Assembly: GCF_907163265.1 (NCBI RefSeq)
Contig: NZ_CAJQUM010000001.1
Span: forward strand, 3,162,001-3,226,000
Reading direction: 5' to 3'
Source: Georgfuchsia toluolica
Lineage (GTDB): Bacteria; Pseudomonadota; Gammaproteobacteria; Burkholderiales; Rhodocyclaceae
Length of the DNA: 64,000 nucleotides
Shown: piece after piece, positions 25,025 through 34,798 of the stretch
How positions within the stretch are numbered: the first letter of the stretch is position 1
Layout: each line of letters starts with the position of its first letter
Made by a program: the position numbers and the translations under genes
Notes under the pieces: model-generated
Told to the model about the DNA's origin: nothing
The model's database searches: none
What the model saw: only the letters and a program-made list of their open reading frames with translations

Positions 25025-27091
25025 TTAGCGACAAAGCGATGTCTTGAGCGCCCTTTGCTCAGTCTCTGACACAATGGTGTTTTGCTTCAAGTAACTGCAC
25101 GCCGTATCGTTTCTCGCATCGCGCGCATTGACATTCGCGCCACGCGACACCAACAATTGCACGAGTTCCGCGCTGCCGTTGGCAGCGGCGTACATCAGCG
25201 CTGTACGGCCCGCGACAGCCCCTTCGTCGTTGTCCACGGCGCCGGCATCATCTGCATGCCAGGCGATGGTGGCGGCATTTACGTTGGCCCCGGCATCAAG
25301 CAGCAGCAGCGTGCTGGCGAGCTGGTTGGCTTGCGCGGCGGCCATCAACGCAGTTTTTTTCCAGTCGTTGCCGGCGTTGACGTCGAAGCCGGCGTCGAGC
25401 AATTGCTTCACTGTTTCCGGCACGCGCACCGCCGCCATGAGTGCCGTATCGCCGGCAGGGCCGATGCCGCGCGTCGGCATGGCCGCTTCGTATTTGATGA
25501 AGTCGGCGATGGTCGCGGCCGGGGCGCGATTGAGCGCGGCGCTGTGCAGCGTGGCGAGTTTGCGGCCGCGCTCCAGATCGCCCGGCACCGGGGCAGGGGC
25601 ATAGCGCGGGTTGTACTGGGCGAAAGGTAGCAGCGGCGCTGCTTTCGCACTGTTGAAATCGGACAGGTTCTCCGCCGCGCGATCGATCAGATCCATGATC
25701 ATCAGGTTGGCAGCGATCTGCGCTTCTTCAGGCTTGAGCCCCTGCGTGTGCTGGAAGCTGGCGACGAGTTCGTCATAGGCGGGCTGCACCATCGGCAGCA
25801 GGCGGCGGTAGAGCAACTTGCTCGGCACGTTACGTTCGGACCACGACCAGATCGCGTCGAGCGCGGCATCATGGCGCTGACGCAACGCGGCCTCACGGCC
25901 GAAGCGCTCGATTTCACCGACCGCGACCAATGGCATGTTGAGCAGATTCCATTCCGTCTCGCGTTGCAGCAGGCTCTCGTCGCTGCGCTCGTCCATTTCC
26001 AGCATCGGCGGTTCGCCGCTCATCTGCAGCAGCGTCTGGTTGAGCGCCTTGTAAGCAGGCAGCGTGTCGAAGGCACGCGCGATGGGCGGTACGAGATAGG
26101 TCGAATACAGGCACAGCGGCTGCGCGCTGCCACTGGAGAGGTCATAGACCCCGGCGTAATCGGATTCGCCCAGCGCGGCGGCGGAATAATAGCCCCAGGC
26201 TTCGGTGACGAGGGCAAAGCTGCGCTGCTGAAAGCGGAACACATCGATGGCGGCGTAGTCGCGGGTTTGCGATGAGGTATCGCCAAAGCGTCCTCCCGCG
26301 TTGGGCAACTGGGCGACCCACTCGCCGATGGAGCGATCATGGATCGCGGTTTGGCCGTCGATGTCGAAGCCGATGGCGCGCCGCTGATAGCTCGCATAGG
26401 GGCCGGCATCGTAGAGGCCGACGCTGTAGCTGCGACCATCGCTAGTGGCACTGGCCGTGCCGTGAGTACCTGCTATCTCGGCAAAGCCGTTCATACGCGC
26501 GAAGTTGACGTCACCGTGGGCGCCGATGGCATCATTGAATTGCTTGGAAAAACCGGCGCACAACGTGGCATCGCGGCCATCGACGAGGCGGAACTCGACA
26601 TAGGCGGAAAGCGGATGAAACTTGTCGGCGCCGATGCGGCTGGCCACTTCGCACGCCTGCGGTTGCGGCCAGGTCTTGAGTTCGGCGATGCGGTTGCGGT
26701 AGTAGCTGGAGAGGCAGGCCACTTGTTTAGGATCCGGCTTGGCGGTGCCGAGGCGCGTGGCGGAGAGTTTGCACTGCGGCGCGCGTCCGAGCAGCCAGTG
26801 GCGCTGGTTGGCAATGAGCTGCATGCGGCCAACCAGATCGAGCGAGCGCAGATTGGTGCGGTAGGCATCTGCCATGTCGCGGTCGAGCGTGGCGAGCGCG
26901 TTGTCGGCGCAGACGACATCCTGCAGGGTGGAGGCGGATTGCGTGCAATCGAAGCTGGCCTTGAAGCGGATCGGTTCCGGCATCTCGCTCTCGACCGGCA
27001 ACATTAGCCGCGGCGGCTTCGAAGCGCAGGCAGCGAGCAATAGCGAAAGCAACACGAAGCCAACCTTAATCCTGCGCTGCGACTGTTTCAT
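25025..27091 (-). CDS. Lipoprotein with LprI-like and ankyrin-repeat domains
   Basis: 688 residues. The N-terminus is a lipoprotein signal: charged start, hydrophobic run FVLLSLLLAACASK with a LAAC lipobox (Cys22). Residues ~48-115 look like an LprI-type domain (FDCTQSASTLQDVVCADNAL, then QRHWLLGRAPQC), known from lysozyme-inhibitor-like proteins. The middle is unassigned. The C-terminus has about three ankyrin repeats (GDTALMAAVRVPETVKQLLD, KTALMAAAQANQLASTLLLL, GRTALMYAAANGSAELVQLL) ending near a Cys-rich tail. Ankyrin repeats on a lipoprotein point to a periplasmic protein-binding role. GGAGG precedes the ATG, 16 bases after the tonB stop, so it is the last gene of the exbB-exbD-tonB operon. 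Function unknown. Confidence 0.75.
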   Translation of the reverse strand: MKQSQRRIKVGFVLLSLLLAACASKPPRLMLPVESEMPEPIRFKASFDCTQSASTLQDVVCADNALATLDRDMADAYRTNLRSLDLVGRMQLIANQRHWLLGRAPQCKLSATRLGTAKPDPKQVACLSSYYRNRIAELKTWPQPQACEVASRIGADKFHPLSAYVEFRLVDGRDATLCAGFSKQFNDAIGAHGDVNFARMNGFAEIAGTHGTASATSDGRSYSVGLYDAGPYASYQRRAIGFDIDGQTAIHDRSIGEWVAQLPNAGGRFGDTSSQTRDYAAIDVFRFQQRSFALVTEAWGYYSAAALGESDYAGVYDLSSGSAQPLCLYSTYLVPPIARAFDTLPAYKALNQTLLQMSGEPPMLEMDERSDESLLQRETEWNLLNMPLVAVGEIERFGREAALRQRHDAALDAIWSWSERNVPSKLLYRRLLPMVQPAYDELVASFQHTQGLKPEEAQIAANLMIMDLIDRAAENLSDFNSAKAAPLLPFAQYNPRYAPAPVPGDLERGRKLATLHSAALNRAPAATIADFIKYEAAMPTRGIGPAGDTALMAAVRVPETVKQLLDAGFDVNAGNDWKKTALMAAAQANQLASTLLLLDAGANVNAATIAWHADDAGAVDNDEGAVAGRTALMYAAANGSAELVQLLVSRGANVNARDARNDTACSYLKQNTIVSETEQRALKTSLCR

Positions 27092-27107
27092 TGCTGCCTC
27101 CGACGAC

Positions 27108-27770
27108 TTATTTCAAACGAAATATCTGCACCCCGTAAATCACGTAGCTTTCCGCGCCCGTGTCGGGCGGCGGTGGGAAGGGGCCGGACTTGCTCAATGC
27201 CGCGTTGGCGGCAGCATCGAGCTTGTCGCTGCCGCAGGGATCGAATTTGTACGACAGCTTGTTGCCGTTGCGATCGATAATGATCTCGTAGGCCACGCGG
27301 CACTGCTGACGAACCGGAGGTCCCTTGTCGCCGCGTTGCTTCTTGTAAACTGCATCCTCGGGATACTCGGTGTTGGCGATGACCTGCGACTTCACCTTTT
27401 CGGCATAGTCGGGAGGAACACGGCGGCTAACATTGCTGAAGCTCTTGTTGCTGTTGACCCGCGGCGAAACCCATTCGTCATCGTTACTGGAAATCTCGTG
27501 CGCCGGCGGTCCGGCTTCGACCGGCGGTAGTTTCGGTGCGCGCTCTGGCTGTTGCTCCTGCTTCCGTGCCTTCGCCTTGACCGGCTCCCTGGGCTCTTCC
27601 TTGGGTGGTAGTGGCCGTGGCGGCAGCTTGACCAGTTCGACGGCAATTGGCACAGAGGGCTGCGGTTGCGGCGGTTCGCCGGCGAGGTTGGCGGAGAGCA
27701 GCCACAGCAGCAGCGCCGTATGAACCAGCAGCGAAACGACAAAGGAGCCGGAGCGTTCCAGCCACTTCAC
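27108..27770 (-). CDS. tonB: TonB-family energy transducer
   Basis: 220 residues. One N-terminal membrane segment (GSFVVSLLVHTALLLWLLSA) is followed by a Pro-rich linker (VKLPPRPLPPKEEPREPVKA) and a small C-terminal domain. TonB links the ExbBD proton channel to outer-membrane receptors. The ATG overlaps the exbD stop (ATGA). The C-terminal domain is not a textbook TonB box binder and resembles the TolA/TonB_C group, so a TolA-like role is possible. No TonB-dependent receptor gene is in the window. Confidence 0.75.
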   Translation of the reverse strand: MKWLERSGSFVVSLLVHTALLLWLLSANLAGEPPQPQPSVPIAVELVKLPPRPLPPKEEPREPVKAKARKQEQQPERAPKLPPVEAGPPAHEISSNDDEWVSPRVNSNKSFSNVSRRVPPDYAEKVKSQVIANTEYPEDAVYKKQRGDKGPPVRQQCRVAYEIIIDRNGNKLSYKFDPCGSDKLDAAANAALSKSGPFPPPPDTGAESYVIYGVQIFRLK

Positions 27771-28201
27771 TGCGCGCTTTCTTCCTCGGCAACCAGACCG
27801 ATCTTGGTGTAGCCGCCTCTCTGCAACACATTCATCACGGCCATCAGACGGCCATACTCGGCATGCATATCGCCACGCAGGAACAGGCGCGTTTCGGTAT
27901 CACCCTTGGTGTAGGACTTGATTAACGCCGGCAGGCCGGCAATCGTGGTATGGTCATTCTGGATGAATACCGTGCCGTCCTTCTGCACGCTGATGTACAC
28001 GGGCTCGGTGGGCGGCGGCTTCGGCGCGGCGGCATTGGGCGGCAGGTCGACCGGCACATCCACCGTCGCCAGCGGCGCGGCCACCATGAAAATGATCAGC
28101 AGCACCAGCATCACGTCCACGAATGGTGTGACGTTCATCTCCGCGTTCTGTTGATAGCTGTGGCGCTTGACCTGCGCGCCGGAACCCAACTGGATCGCCA
28201 T
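27767..28201 (-). CDS. exbD: ExbD/TolR-family biopolymer transport protein
   Basis: 144 residues with one N-terminal membrane helix. EMNVTPFVDVMLVLLIIFMV contains the conserved proton-path Asp of ExbD/TolR (FVDVMLVLLIIFM). The periplasmic part ends GGYTKIGLVAEEE. It sits between exbB and tonB with overlapping or near-overlapping ends. Confidence 0.93.
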   Translation of the reverse strand: MAIQLGSGAQVKRHSYQQNAEMNVTPFVDVMLVLLIIFMVAAPLATVDVPVDLPPNAAAPKPPPTEPVYISVQKDGTVFIQNDHTTIAGLPALIKSYTKGDTETRLFLRGDMHAEYGRLMAVMNVLQRGGYTKIGLVAEEESAQ

Positions 28202-28203
28202 AA

Positions 28204-28998
28204 TCAGCCCGCGGCGTCGAACTTGCGCGAAACAACGGCGATCATTTCCGCCGAGAAGTTGTCGAGCGCGCCGACGAAGCCGTTGATGTCGCGCACGAAC
28301 TTGTTGTAGATCATCACCGCCGGGATCGCGGCAAAGAGGCCGATGGCGGTGGCGAGCAAGGCTTCGGCGATGCCCGGCGCGACGACGGCGAGGTTGGTCG
28401 ACTTGCTGACCGCGATGTGGGCGAAGCTATTCAAGATGCCCCACACCGTGCCGAACAGGCCGATAAAGGGTGAGGTGGAACCGATCGTCGCCAGCACGCC
28501 CATCATCGAACTGAGGCGCGACAACTCGCGTTCCTGCACGATGCCGGCCGAAAGCGCCAGGCGCTGCAGCAGACGGTCGGCCTGGTGCGGCGACGGCATC
28601 GTGTTGTGCGTCTTGCGGAATTGGTCGATCTCGTCGCGCGCGGCCAGCCACATGCGGCCCATTGCGCTTGCATCGTTGCCGCCGGGCAGGTCGTGCCCTT
28701 GCGCGCCACGCCGGAATTCTTCAAGAAACCTCGCGTTGGCGTTTCTGGCACGACCGAACATCAGCAGCTTTTCGACTAACGCGGTCCAGGTCAGCAGCGA
28801 GAGCAGGGCGAGGAAAATCATCACCGCCTTGACGACGATGTGCGCCTGCATGAACATCTCGCCAACGCCCAACGTGGCGGCGGGAGCCGGATTGTCTTGG
28901 GCGAGCACCATCGGCGCCAGGCTCCAGACCATCGCGAGCAACAGGAAATTTGCCAGGCGTCGGCATCCCGGCGATTTCAGAAAGTGGGTGATATGCAT
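28204..28998 (-). CDS. exbB: MotA/TolQ/ExbB proton channel protein
   Basis: About 264 residues from the ATG at 28,998, which has GGGAAGAG upstream and gives a signal-like N-terminus (FLLLAMVWSLAPMVLAQ). The three-helix ExbB pattern is seen with FIGLFGTVWGILNSFAHIAV and GIAEALLATAIGLFAAIPAVMIYNKF. It is the first gene of the exbB-exbD-tonB-lipoprotein operon. The extended, signal-peptide-bearing N-terminus is the ExbB form rather than TolQ. Confidence 0.92.
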   Translation of the reverse strand: MHITHFLKSPGCRRLANFLLLAMVWSLAPMVLAQDNPAPAATLGVGEMFMQAHIVVKAVMIFLALLSLLTWTALVEKLLMFGRARNANARFLEEFRRGAQGHDLPGGNDASAMGRMWLAARDEIDQFRKTHNTMPSPHQADRLLQRLALSAGIVQERELSRLSSMMGVLATIGSTSPFIGLFGTVWGILNSFAHIAVSKSTNLAVVAPGIAEALLATAIGLFAAIPAVMIYNKFVRDINGFVGALDNFSAEMIAVVSRKFDAAG

Positions 28999-29166
28999 GT
29001 CTCTTCCCTGGTGAATTATTGTTCTCGAGTCCTTGGCCGGGACTTCAGCTTGCATTCTGCTGACCGCCTTCAAGACTGTCTCGCTTCATTACTTGGGAGT
29101 CCAAATCCAAATGCCCTGAGCGGGCCACTATTAACGTAGCGACAATATAGACCTTATAAACTATAG

Positions 29167-29382
29167 TTGTCCTCCACCGTCGACCGCAATACTTTGATCT
29201 CGATGTTGCTGCTGCGCTACTTGCAAATGTCCTCCCGATTCGGCTGGAGCTTGGCTAACCTAGTTGCCCTCCTGCGCATGAATCTCTTTACCCACCACGA
29301 TCTGATGGCTTGGCTCAACGAACCGTTCGCCACACCACCCGATCCCCAAGGCAACTCTCAGGCCGATCTGGCCTTTGCTTGA
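29167..29382 (+). pseudogene. Transposase C-terminal remnant (IS4-like)
   Basis: Translation RFGWSLANLVALLRMNLFTH followed by HDLMAWLNEPFATPPDPQG resembles the C-terminal end of IS4-type transposases (LVALLR-NLF--RDLW-WL--PF--PP). Only about 70 codons are present and no catalytic residues remain. The family name is from memory of this tail. The following 29,383-29,564 shows no recognisable gene. Confidence 0.5.
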
Positions 29383-29564
29383 TCTCGGGCAGCACATGGA
29401 GGCACCAACTCGAAAATTCGCCATTCCCCCTCAGAACCCCCATCAATTCAGAGCACCCCCCAACCGGTTTTTGCTATGTTGGACAGCAGTGATACCGCAC
29501 CCGAACTTGCCGTCGTAGCGGTCAAGAATGCGCTCGCCAATGCCGGCAGCGACTATGACTATCT

Positions 29565-31355
29565 TCAAAACATGGATTCCGGCAATGCCAGTGTACTACT
29601 CCCCCCTTGGAGAACTACCCTGGCCAGAGCCGGGGCTTGCGGCAGTATGTGCGTGGCGAAGAAACAGGCAGTGGTAATCTTGGCAGGATAGAAATCATCC
29701 CTGTTACCACCATCAATGTGGGCCTTTGCTGCCAGCGCTGCCAATGCCATGGACCACCCGCCGCAAACAATGCCCATCAAATTCAGGAAAGGCACTGCCC
29801 CCGCCGCAACGGAACGGAGGTCATCAAGGTAGCCAGCGACGATGTAATTCACTGCCTCTTCGACAGCCACAATGCCCTCGGCCAATGCGTCAGCGATAAC
29901 CGCAAATTCTGGGTCGGTTTGGCGTGCCGTTTCCGACCAGGTCTGCTTCATCTGTTCCAGCAGTACCTTCATTGTGACACCGTCATCCCGAGCAATCTTG
30001 CGGCCGATCAGATCATTGGCCTGGATGCCGGTCGTGCCCTCGTAAATCGTAGTGATGCGGGCATCTCGGAAATACTGGGCGGCTCCTGCTTCCTCAATGA
30101 AGCCCATACCGCCATGGATCTGTACTCCCAAGGAGGCCACTTCGTTGCCGGTCTCCGTCAGCCAGCCCTTAACCACGGGTGTCAGTAGATCCACCAAGGC
30201 CTGGTTCCGGAACCTCTCTTCCTGATCAGCATGGCGCTGGGCCAGGTCTTGGATACCGGCCACACGGTAGGCTAGGGCCCGCATAGCCTCCACCTTGGAC
30301 TTCATGGTCATCAGCATGCGTCGCACATCCGGATGATGGACGATTGCTATCGGCTCGGTGGAGCCTTCAATGGCGCGACTTTGTATCCGCTCCCGGGCAT
30401 AGCTCAGAGCCTTCTGGTAGGCAGCCTCGGCCACCGCCAAGCCTTCCAGCCCCACTGCGAAGCGGGCGGCGTTCATCATGATGAACATGTACTTCAGGCC
30501 CTCATTTTCCTGACCTACCAGAGTGCCAATGGCGCCGCCGTTGTCACCGAAGGCCATCACACATGTGGGACTGGCATGGATGCCCAGTTTTTTTTCCACC
30601 GAGACGCACCATGCATCGTTCCGCTCTCCCAGGCTGCCGTCAGCATTGACCAGAAATTTGGGGACGACGAAGAGGGAGATGCCCTTGACACCCTCTGGCG
30701 CATTAGACGTGCGGGCCAGAACCAGATGGACAATGTTGTCCGTCATATCGTGGTCGCCCCAGGTGATAAAAATCTTCTGGCCGAAGATGCGGTAGCTGCC
30801 GTCACCTTGGGGTTCGGCCCGAGTACGGATGGCAGCTAGGTCGGAGCCAGCCTGGGGCTCGGTGATGTTCATGGTACCGGTCCATTCACCACTGACCATC
30901 TTCGGTAGATACAGTGCCTTCTGCTCCGGGTTGCCGCAGAGCTCAAGAGCCTCGATGGCACCCATGGTGAGCATGGGACAGAGGGAAAAGGCGTGGTTCG
31001 CAGATTTCCACATCTCCGATACCGCCGCCGCCACGAGCCTCGGCAGGCCTTGGCCGCCATGTTCGGGACGGCAGGACAATGCGGACCAGCCGTTGTCAAC
31101 GAACCAGCGATAGGCTTCCTTGAAACCCCGGGGCGACGTCACCTGACGATCATGCCAGTGGGCACCTTCGAGATCGCCGCTGCGATTCAGGGGTGCCAGC
31201 ACGCAACTGGCGAAGCGGGCAGCCTGTTCCAAAATGGCGTCAACCACTTCTGGTGTGATTTCCTCGCCGCCGGGCATACGTGTCAAGCCCTCCAAGTCAG
31301 CCAGTTCCTTAATAACAAAGCGGATATCTTTCAATGGCGCAATATAGGTGCTCAC
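29565..31355 (-). CDS. Acyl-CoA dehydrogenase (long form, ~600 aa)
   Basis: 596 residues, the long DmdC/FadE-like type with an N-terminal extension and an extra C-terminal helical domain. Motifs are TMNITEPQAGSDLAAIRTRA and IFGQKIFITWGDHDM (FAD and substrate binding), IHGGMGFIEE, and the catalytic Glu in ITTIYEGTTGIQANDL. It forms an alpha,beta double bond in an acyl-CoA and passes electrons to ETF. The ATG lies 74 bases downstream of the fused mutase stop, so it is probably cotranscribed. After isobutyryl- to butyryl-CoA conversion, a butyryl- or branched-acyl-CoA dehydrogenase step would fit. Confidence 0.93.
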   Translation of the reverse strand: MSTYIAPLKDIRFVIKELADLEGLTRMPGGEEITPEVVDAILEQAARFASCVLAPLNRSGDLEGAHWHDRQVTSPRGFKEAYRWFVDNGWSALSCRPEHGGQGLPRLVAAAVSEMWKSANHAFSLCPMLTMGAIEALELCGNPEQKALYLPKMVSGEWTGTMNITEPQAGSDLAAIRTRAEPQGDGSYRIFGQKIFITWGDHDMTDNIVHLVLARTSNAPEGVKGISLFVVPKFLVNADGSLGERNDAWCVSVEKKLGIHASPTCVMAFGDNGGAIGTLVGQENEGLKYMFIMMNAARFAVGLEGLAVAEAAYQKALSYARERIQSRAIEGSTEPIAIVHHPDVRRMLMTMKSKVEAMRALAYRVAGIQDLAQRHADQEERFRNQALVDLLTPVVKGWLTETGNEVASLGVQIHGGMGFIEEAGAAQYFRDARITTIYEGTTGIQANDLIGRKIARDDGVTMKVLLEQMKQTWSETARQTDPEFAVIADALAEGIVAVEEAVNYIVAGYLDDLRSVAAGAVPFLNLMGIVCGGWSMALAALAAKAHIDGGNRDDFYPAKITTACFFATHILPQAPALARVVLQGGSSTLALPESMF

Positions 31356-31429
31356 GAAAACAGAACTCCCAGTTGTAATAATATCGATAAGTACAGATCA
31401 GCTTCGAGCATTCCTACCAGGGTCTGCCC

Positions 31430-34400
31430 TCAAGCGTTGCGCCGGTACTGGCCTCCCACCTCATAGAGCGTGGTGGAAATCTGCCCCAAGGAGCAATAGC
31501 GAACAGCATTCATCAGCACGGCAAAAACATTGCCGTTAGCGATCACGGCAACTTTGAGTTTTTCCAGCCAGCTTGGCGATACTTCGGCATTGCGGGCCTG
31601 AAACTCCGCCAGACGGGAAAGCTGGGACAGCTTTTCCTCTTCGGTAGAGCGGGCTAGTTCGATCTGGTCGGGGACCACCTTGCCATGAGGGTCTAGGAAA
31701 GTGTTCACGCCAATGATGGGGTAGCTACCATCGTGCTTCATGTGCTCGTAGCGCATGGATTCCTCCTGGATCTTGCCGCGCTGGTAACCGGTCTCCATGG
31801 CCCCCAGTACCCCGCCCCGAGCAGCGATGGCCTCGAACTCCTTGAGCACGGCCTCTTCCACCAGATCGGTTAACTCCTCGATGATGAAGGCGCCTTGGTT
31901 GGGATTCTCGTTTTTTGAGGCGCCCCACTCACGATTGATGATTAACTGGATCGCTATGGCCCGCCGCACCGACTCCTCCGTTGGCGTGGTAACTGCCTCG
32001 TCATAGGCATTGGTGTGCAGGCTGTTGCAGTTGTCGTAAATGGCAATCAGAGCCTGTAGCGTGGTGCGGATATCGTTGAAGTCCATCTCTTGGGCATGGA
32101 GTGAACGCCCCGAAGTCTGAATGTGATATTTCAATTTCTGGCTGCGCTCGTTTGCGCCGTATTTGTGCTTCATGGCCACGGCCCAGATGCGACGGGCAAC
32201 ACGGCCGATGACCGAATATTCTGGATCCATGCCATTGCTGAAAAAGAAACTGAGATTAGGGGCAAAGTCGTCGATATGCAGGCCCCGGGCCAGGTAGCTT
32301 TCCACATAGGTAAAGCCATTGGCGAGGGTGAAAGCCAGTTGTGAAATGGGATTCGCCCCCGCCTCGGCGATGTGGTAGCCGGAGATAGAGACCGAATAGA
32401 AGTTGCGCACCTGATGGTGCACAAAGAACTCCTGAATGTCGCCCATCATCTTAAGGGCAAATTCGGTGGAGAAGATACAGGTGTTCTGTCCTTGATCCTC
32501 CTTGAGGATATCCGCTTGTACTGTGCCGCGCACGTTGGACAGTACCCAGGCCATGATTTTCTCGGCTTCATCCTCAGAGGGCTCACGGCCATTGTCGGCA
32601 TAAAACTTCTCGATCTGCTGATCCAAGGCCGTGTTGAAGAACATGGCCAGGACCATGGGGGCCGGGCCGTTGATGGTCATGGACACGGAGGTACTGGGGG
32701 CGCAGAGGTCGAAGCCCGAGTAGAGCACCTTCATGTCGTCCAGGGTGGCGATCGAAACCCCGGAGTTGCCGATCTTGCCGTAGATATCCGGGCGCCGGTC
32801 CGGATCGCAGCCGTAGAGCGTGACGGAATCAAAGGCCGTGGACAGACGATGGGCCGGCATGCCCTCGGAGACCTTCTTGAAGCGACGGTTGGTGCGGAAG
32901 GCATCGCCCTCGCCGGCAAACATGCGGGTGGGATCTTCGCCTTCACGCTTGAAAGCAAACACGCCGGCGGTGTAAGGAAAAGAGCCGGGTACGTTCTCCC
33001 GCATCAGGAACTTGAGGGTCTCCCCCTCGTCCTCGTAACGGGGCAACACCACCTTGCGAATCCTGGTACCAGAGAGGGACTCATAAACCAGGCCGGTACG
33101 GATTTCCTGGTCGCGGATTCTCACCACATATTCATCGCCGGCATAGGACTGCAACAACGCTGGCCATAGCTCCAGCAGCTTGCGGCTGTGGGCGTTCAGT
33201 TCCCCATCCTTCTGACGAATTAGTTCGTCAAAGTACGTCGTCGGCTTGTCGCAATGTTCAAAAAGTCCCTTGGCAATACGCAAGGACTGGCGCTCGCGAG
33301 CAATGCGGGACTGTTCACTCACTTGCCGGTGGTAGCCGCGCAGGGTATCGGCAATCTCCGCCAGATAGCGGCTACGTTCCGCCGGCACAATGGCCCTGCT
33401 CTGGGAAGAGTGGCGCACCGCCACGGCAGGCAGCTTGCCCGGTGCAAGCTTGAGGCCCTGCGCCACCAGCGCAGGGACAATGGCCTGATACAAAGCCGTA
33501 ACGCCATCGTCATTGAACCGGCTGGCCTGAGTGCCGAAGACAGGCATTTCCTCCGGCGAACGATCGAACAATTCCCTGTTGCGCTGCACCTGTTTGCATA
33601 CGTCCCGCAGGGCATCCGCCGCGCCGCGCCGGTCGAACTTGTTGATGGCGACAAAATCGGCAAAGTCCAGCATATCGATTTTTTCCAGCTGACTTGCCGC
33701 ACCAAATTCCGGGGTCATTACATAAAGCGAACTGCCCACAAGGGGCACGATGGTCGCATCCCCTTGGCCGATGCCGGAAGTCTCCACCAGCACCAGATCG
33801 AAGCCTGCCAATTTGCAGGCCGCAATAACCTCGGGCAAGGCGCGGGATACCTCTTTTCCTGTGTCCCGAGTGGCCAGGGAACGCATGAAAATATTTGGAT
33901 GTTCGATGGCATTCATGCGAATGCGATCTCCCAGAAGGGCGCCACCAGTGCGCTTCCGAGAGGGATCGATAGAAATCACCGCGATCTTCAGACTGTCCTC
34001 CTGATCGAGACGGAAGTGTCGGATTAATTCGTCGGTGAGGCTGGACTTGCCCGCACCACCGGTGCCTGTGATGCCGAGGGTGGCAACCTTTAGTCCATGA
34101 GCTCTTTGAAGCAGTTCCTCTCGCCGCGCCTGGGGCCAGGCTCCGTCTTCCAGTGCGGTAATGACCCGAGCCAGGGCTCGGCGGTCGCCCGCAATCATGC
34201 CGTCGAAGTCCAGGGGCGCTAAGGAAACGAGGTCCAGGTCGCAGTGCTCAACCATGTTGTTGATCATGCCCTGCAGGCCCATCTTCTGGCCATCCTCGAC
34301 CGAGTAGATGTGGGCCACACCATAGTCATGCAGTTCCCGAATCTCGGCCGGCACGATCACTCCGCCGCCCCCGCCAAAGACCTGAATATTTTCCCCGCCA

Positions 34401-34687
34401 CGCTGCCGCAACAGATCAATCATGTACTTGAAGTACTCGACGTGGCCGCCCTGATAAGAGGATATGGCAATACCTTGTACATCCTCCTGCAAAGCCGCGT
34501 TCACGATCTCTTCCACGGAGCGGTTATGACCCAGATGGATCACCTCGACTCCAGTGCCCTGGAGGATCCGGCGCATGATATTAATGGAGGCATCGTGGCC
34601 ATCGAAAAGCGATGCAGCCGTCACGAAACGAACCTTGTGTAGCGGCTTGCAGGGGGATTGCTTGGCGGCGACGGACTGATCGGTCAT
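31430..34687 (-). CDS. icmF: Fused isobutyryl-CoA mutase (IcmF)
   Basis: 1,085 residues, full length. Order: an N-terminal B12-binding domain ([13 protein letters not shown], cobalt ligand His31; [19 protein letters not shown]), a MeaB-like G domain (P-loop [13 protein letters not shown] at ~206-217; [17 protein letters not shown]), and a C-terminal mutase barrel ([58 protein letters not shown]). This architecture is known for IcmF, which isomerises isobutyryl- and butyryl-CoA and sometimes pivalyl-CoA, with a built-in GTPase chaperone. The Phe in GVFAF falls where methylmalonyl-CoA mutase has Tyr89, in line with a non-carboxylated acyl group. It is followed by an acyl-CoA dehydrogenase gene and divergent from an AraC gene. 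Confidence 0.94.
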   Translation of the reverse strand: MTDQSVAAKQSPCKPLHKVRFVTAASLFDGHDASINIMRRILQGTGVEVIHLGHNRSVEEIVNAALQEDVQGIAISSYQGGHVEYFKYMIDLLRQRGGENIQVFGGGGGVIVPAEIRELHDYGVAHIYSVEDGQKMGLQGMINNMVEHCDLDLVSLAPLDFDGMIAGDRRALARVITALEDGAWPQARREELLQRAHGLKVATLGITGTGGAGKSSLTDELIRHFRLDQEDSLKIAVISIDPSRKRTGGALLGDRIRMNAIEHPNIFMRSLATRDTGKEVSRALPEVIAACKLAGFDLVLVETSGIGQGDATIVPLVGSSLYVMTPEFGAASQLEKIDMLDFADFVAINKFDRRGAADALRDVCKQVQRNRELFDRSPEEMPVFGTQASRFNDDGVTALYQAIVPALVAQGLKLAPGKLPAVAVRHSSQSRAIVPAERSRYLAEIADTLRGYHRQVSEQSRIARERQSLRIAKGLFEHCDKPTTYFDELIRQKDGELNAHSRKLLELWPALLQSYAGDEYVVRIRDQEIRTGLVYESLSGTRIRKVVLPRYEDEGETLKFLMRENVPGSFPYTAGVFAFKREGEDPTRMFAGEGDAFRTNRRFKKVSEGMPAHRLSTAFDSVTLYGCDPDRRPDIYGKIGNSGVSIATLDDMKVLYSGFDLCAPSTSVSMTINGPAPMVLAMFFNTALDQQIEKFYADNGREPSEDEAEKIMAWVLSNVRGTVQADILKEDQGQNTCIFSTEFALKMMGDIQEFFVHHQVRNFYSVSISGYHIAEAGANPISQLAFTLANGFTYVESYLARGLHIDDFAPNLSFFFSNGMDPEYSVIGRVARRIWAVAMKHKYGANERSQKLKYHIQTSGRSLHAQEMDFNDIRTTLQALIAIYDNCNSLHTNAYDEAVTTPTEESVRRAIAIQLIINREWGASKNENPNQGAFIIEELTDLVEEAVLKEFEAIAARGGVLGAMETGYQRGKIQEESMRYEHMKHDGSYPIIGVNTFLDPHGKVVPDQIELARSTEEEKLSQLSRLAEFQARNAEVSPSWLEKLKVAVIANGNVFAVLMNAVRYCSLGQISTTLYEVGGQYRRNA

Positions 34688-34798
34688 GGGTTGGTTCTGT
34701 GGAATATATGTTTTGACATATTAGAGAGACAGCAGATCAAGTGCCATAGCGCAAGCTGACGATTACTATGCAATAATTGCCAAAATTGCCAATTTCCC

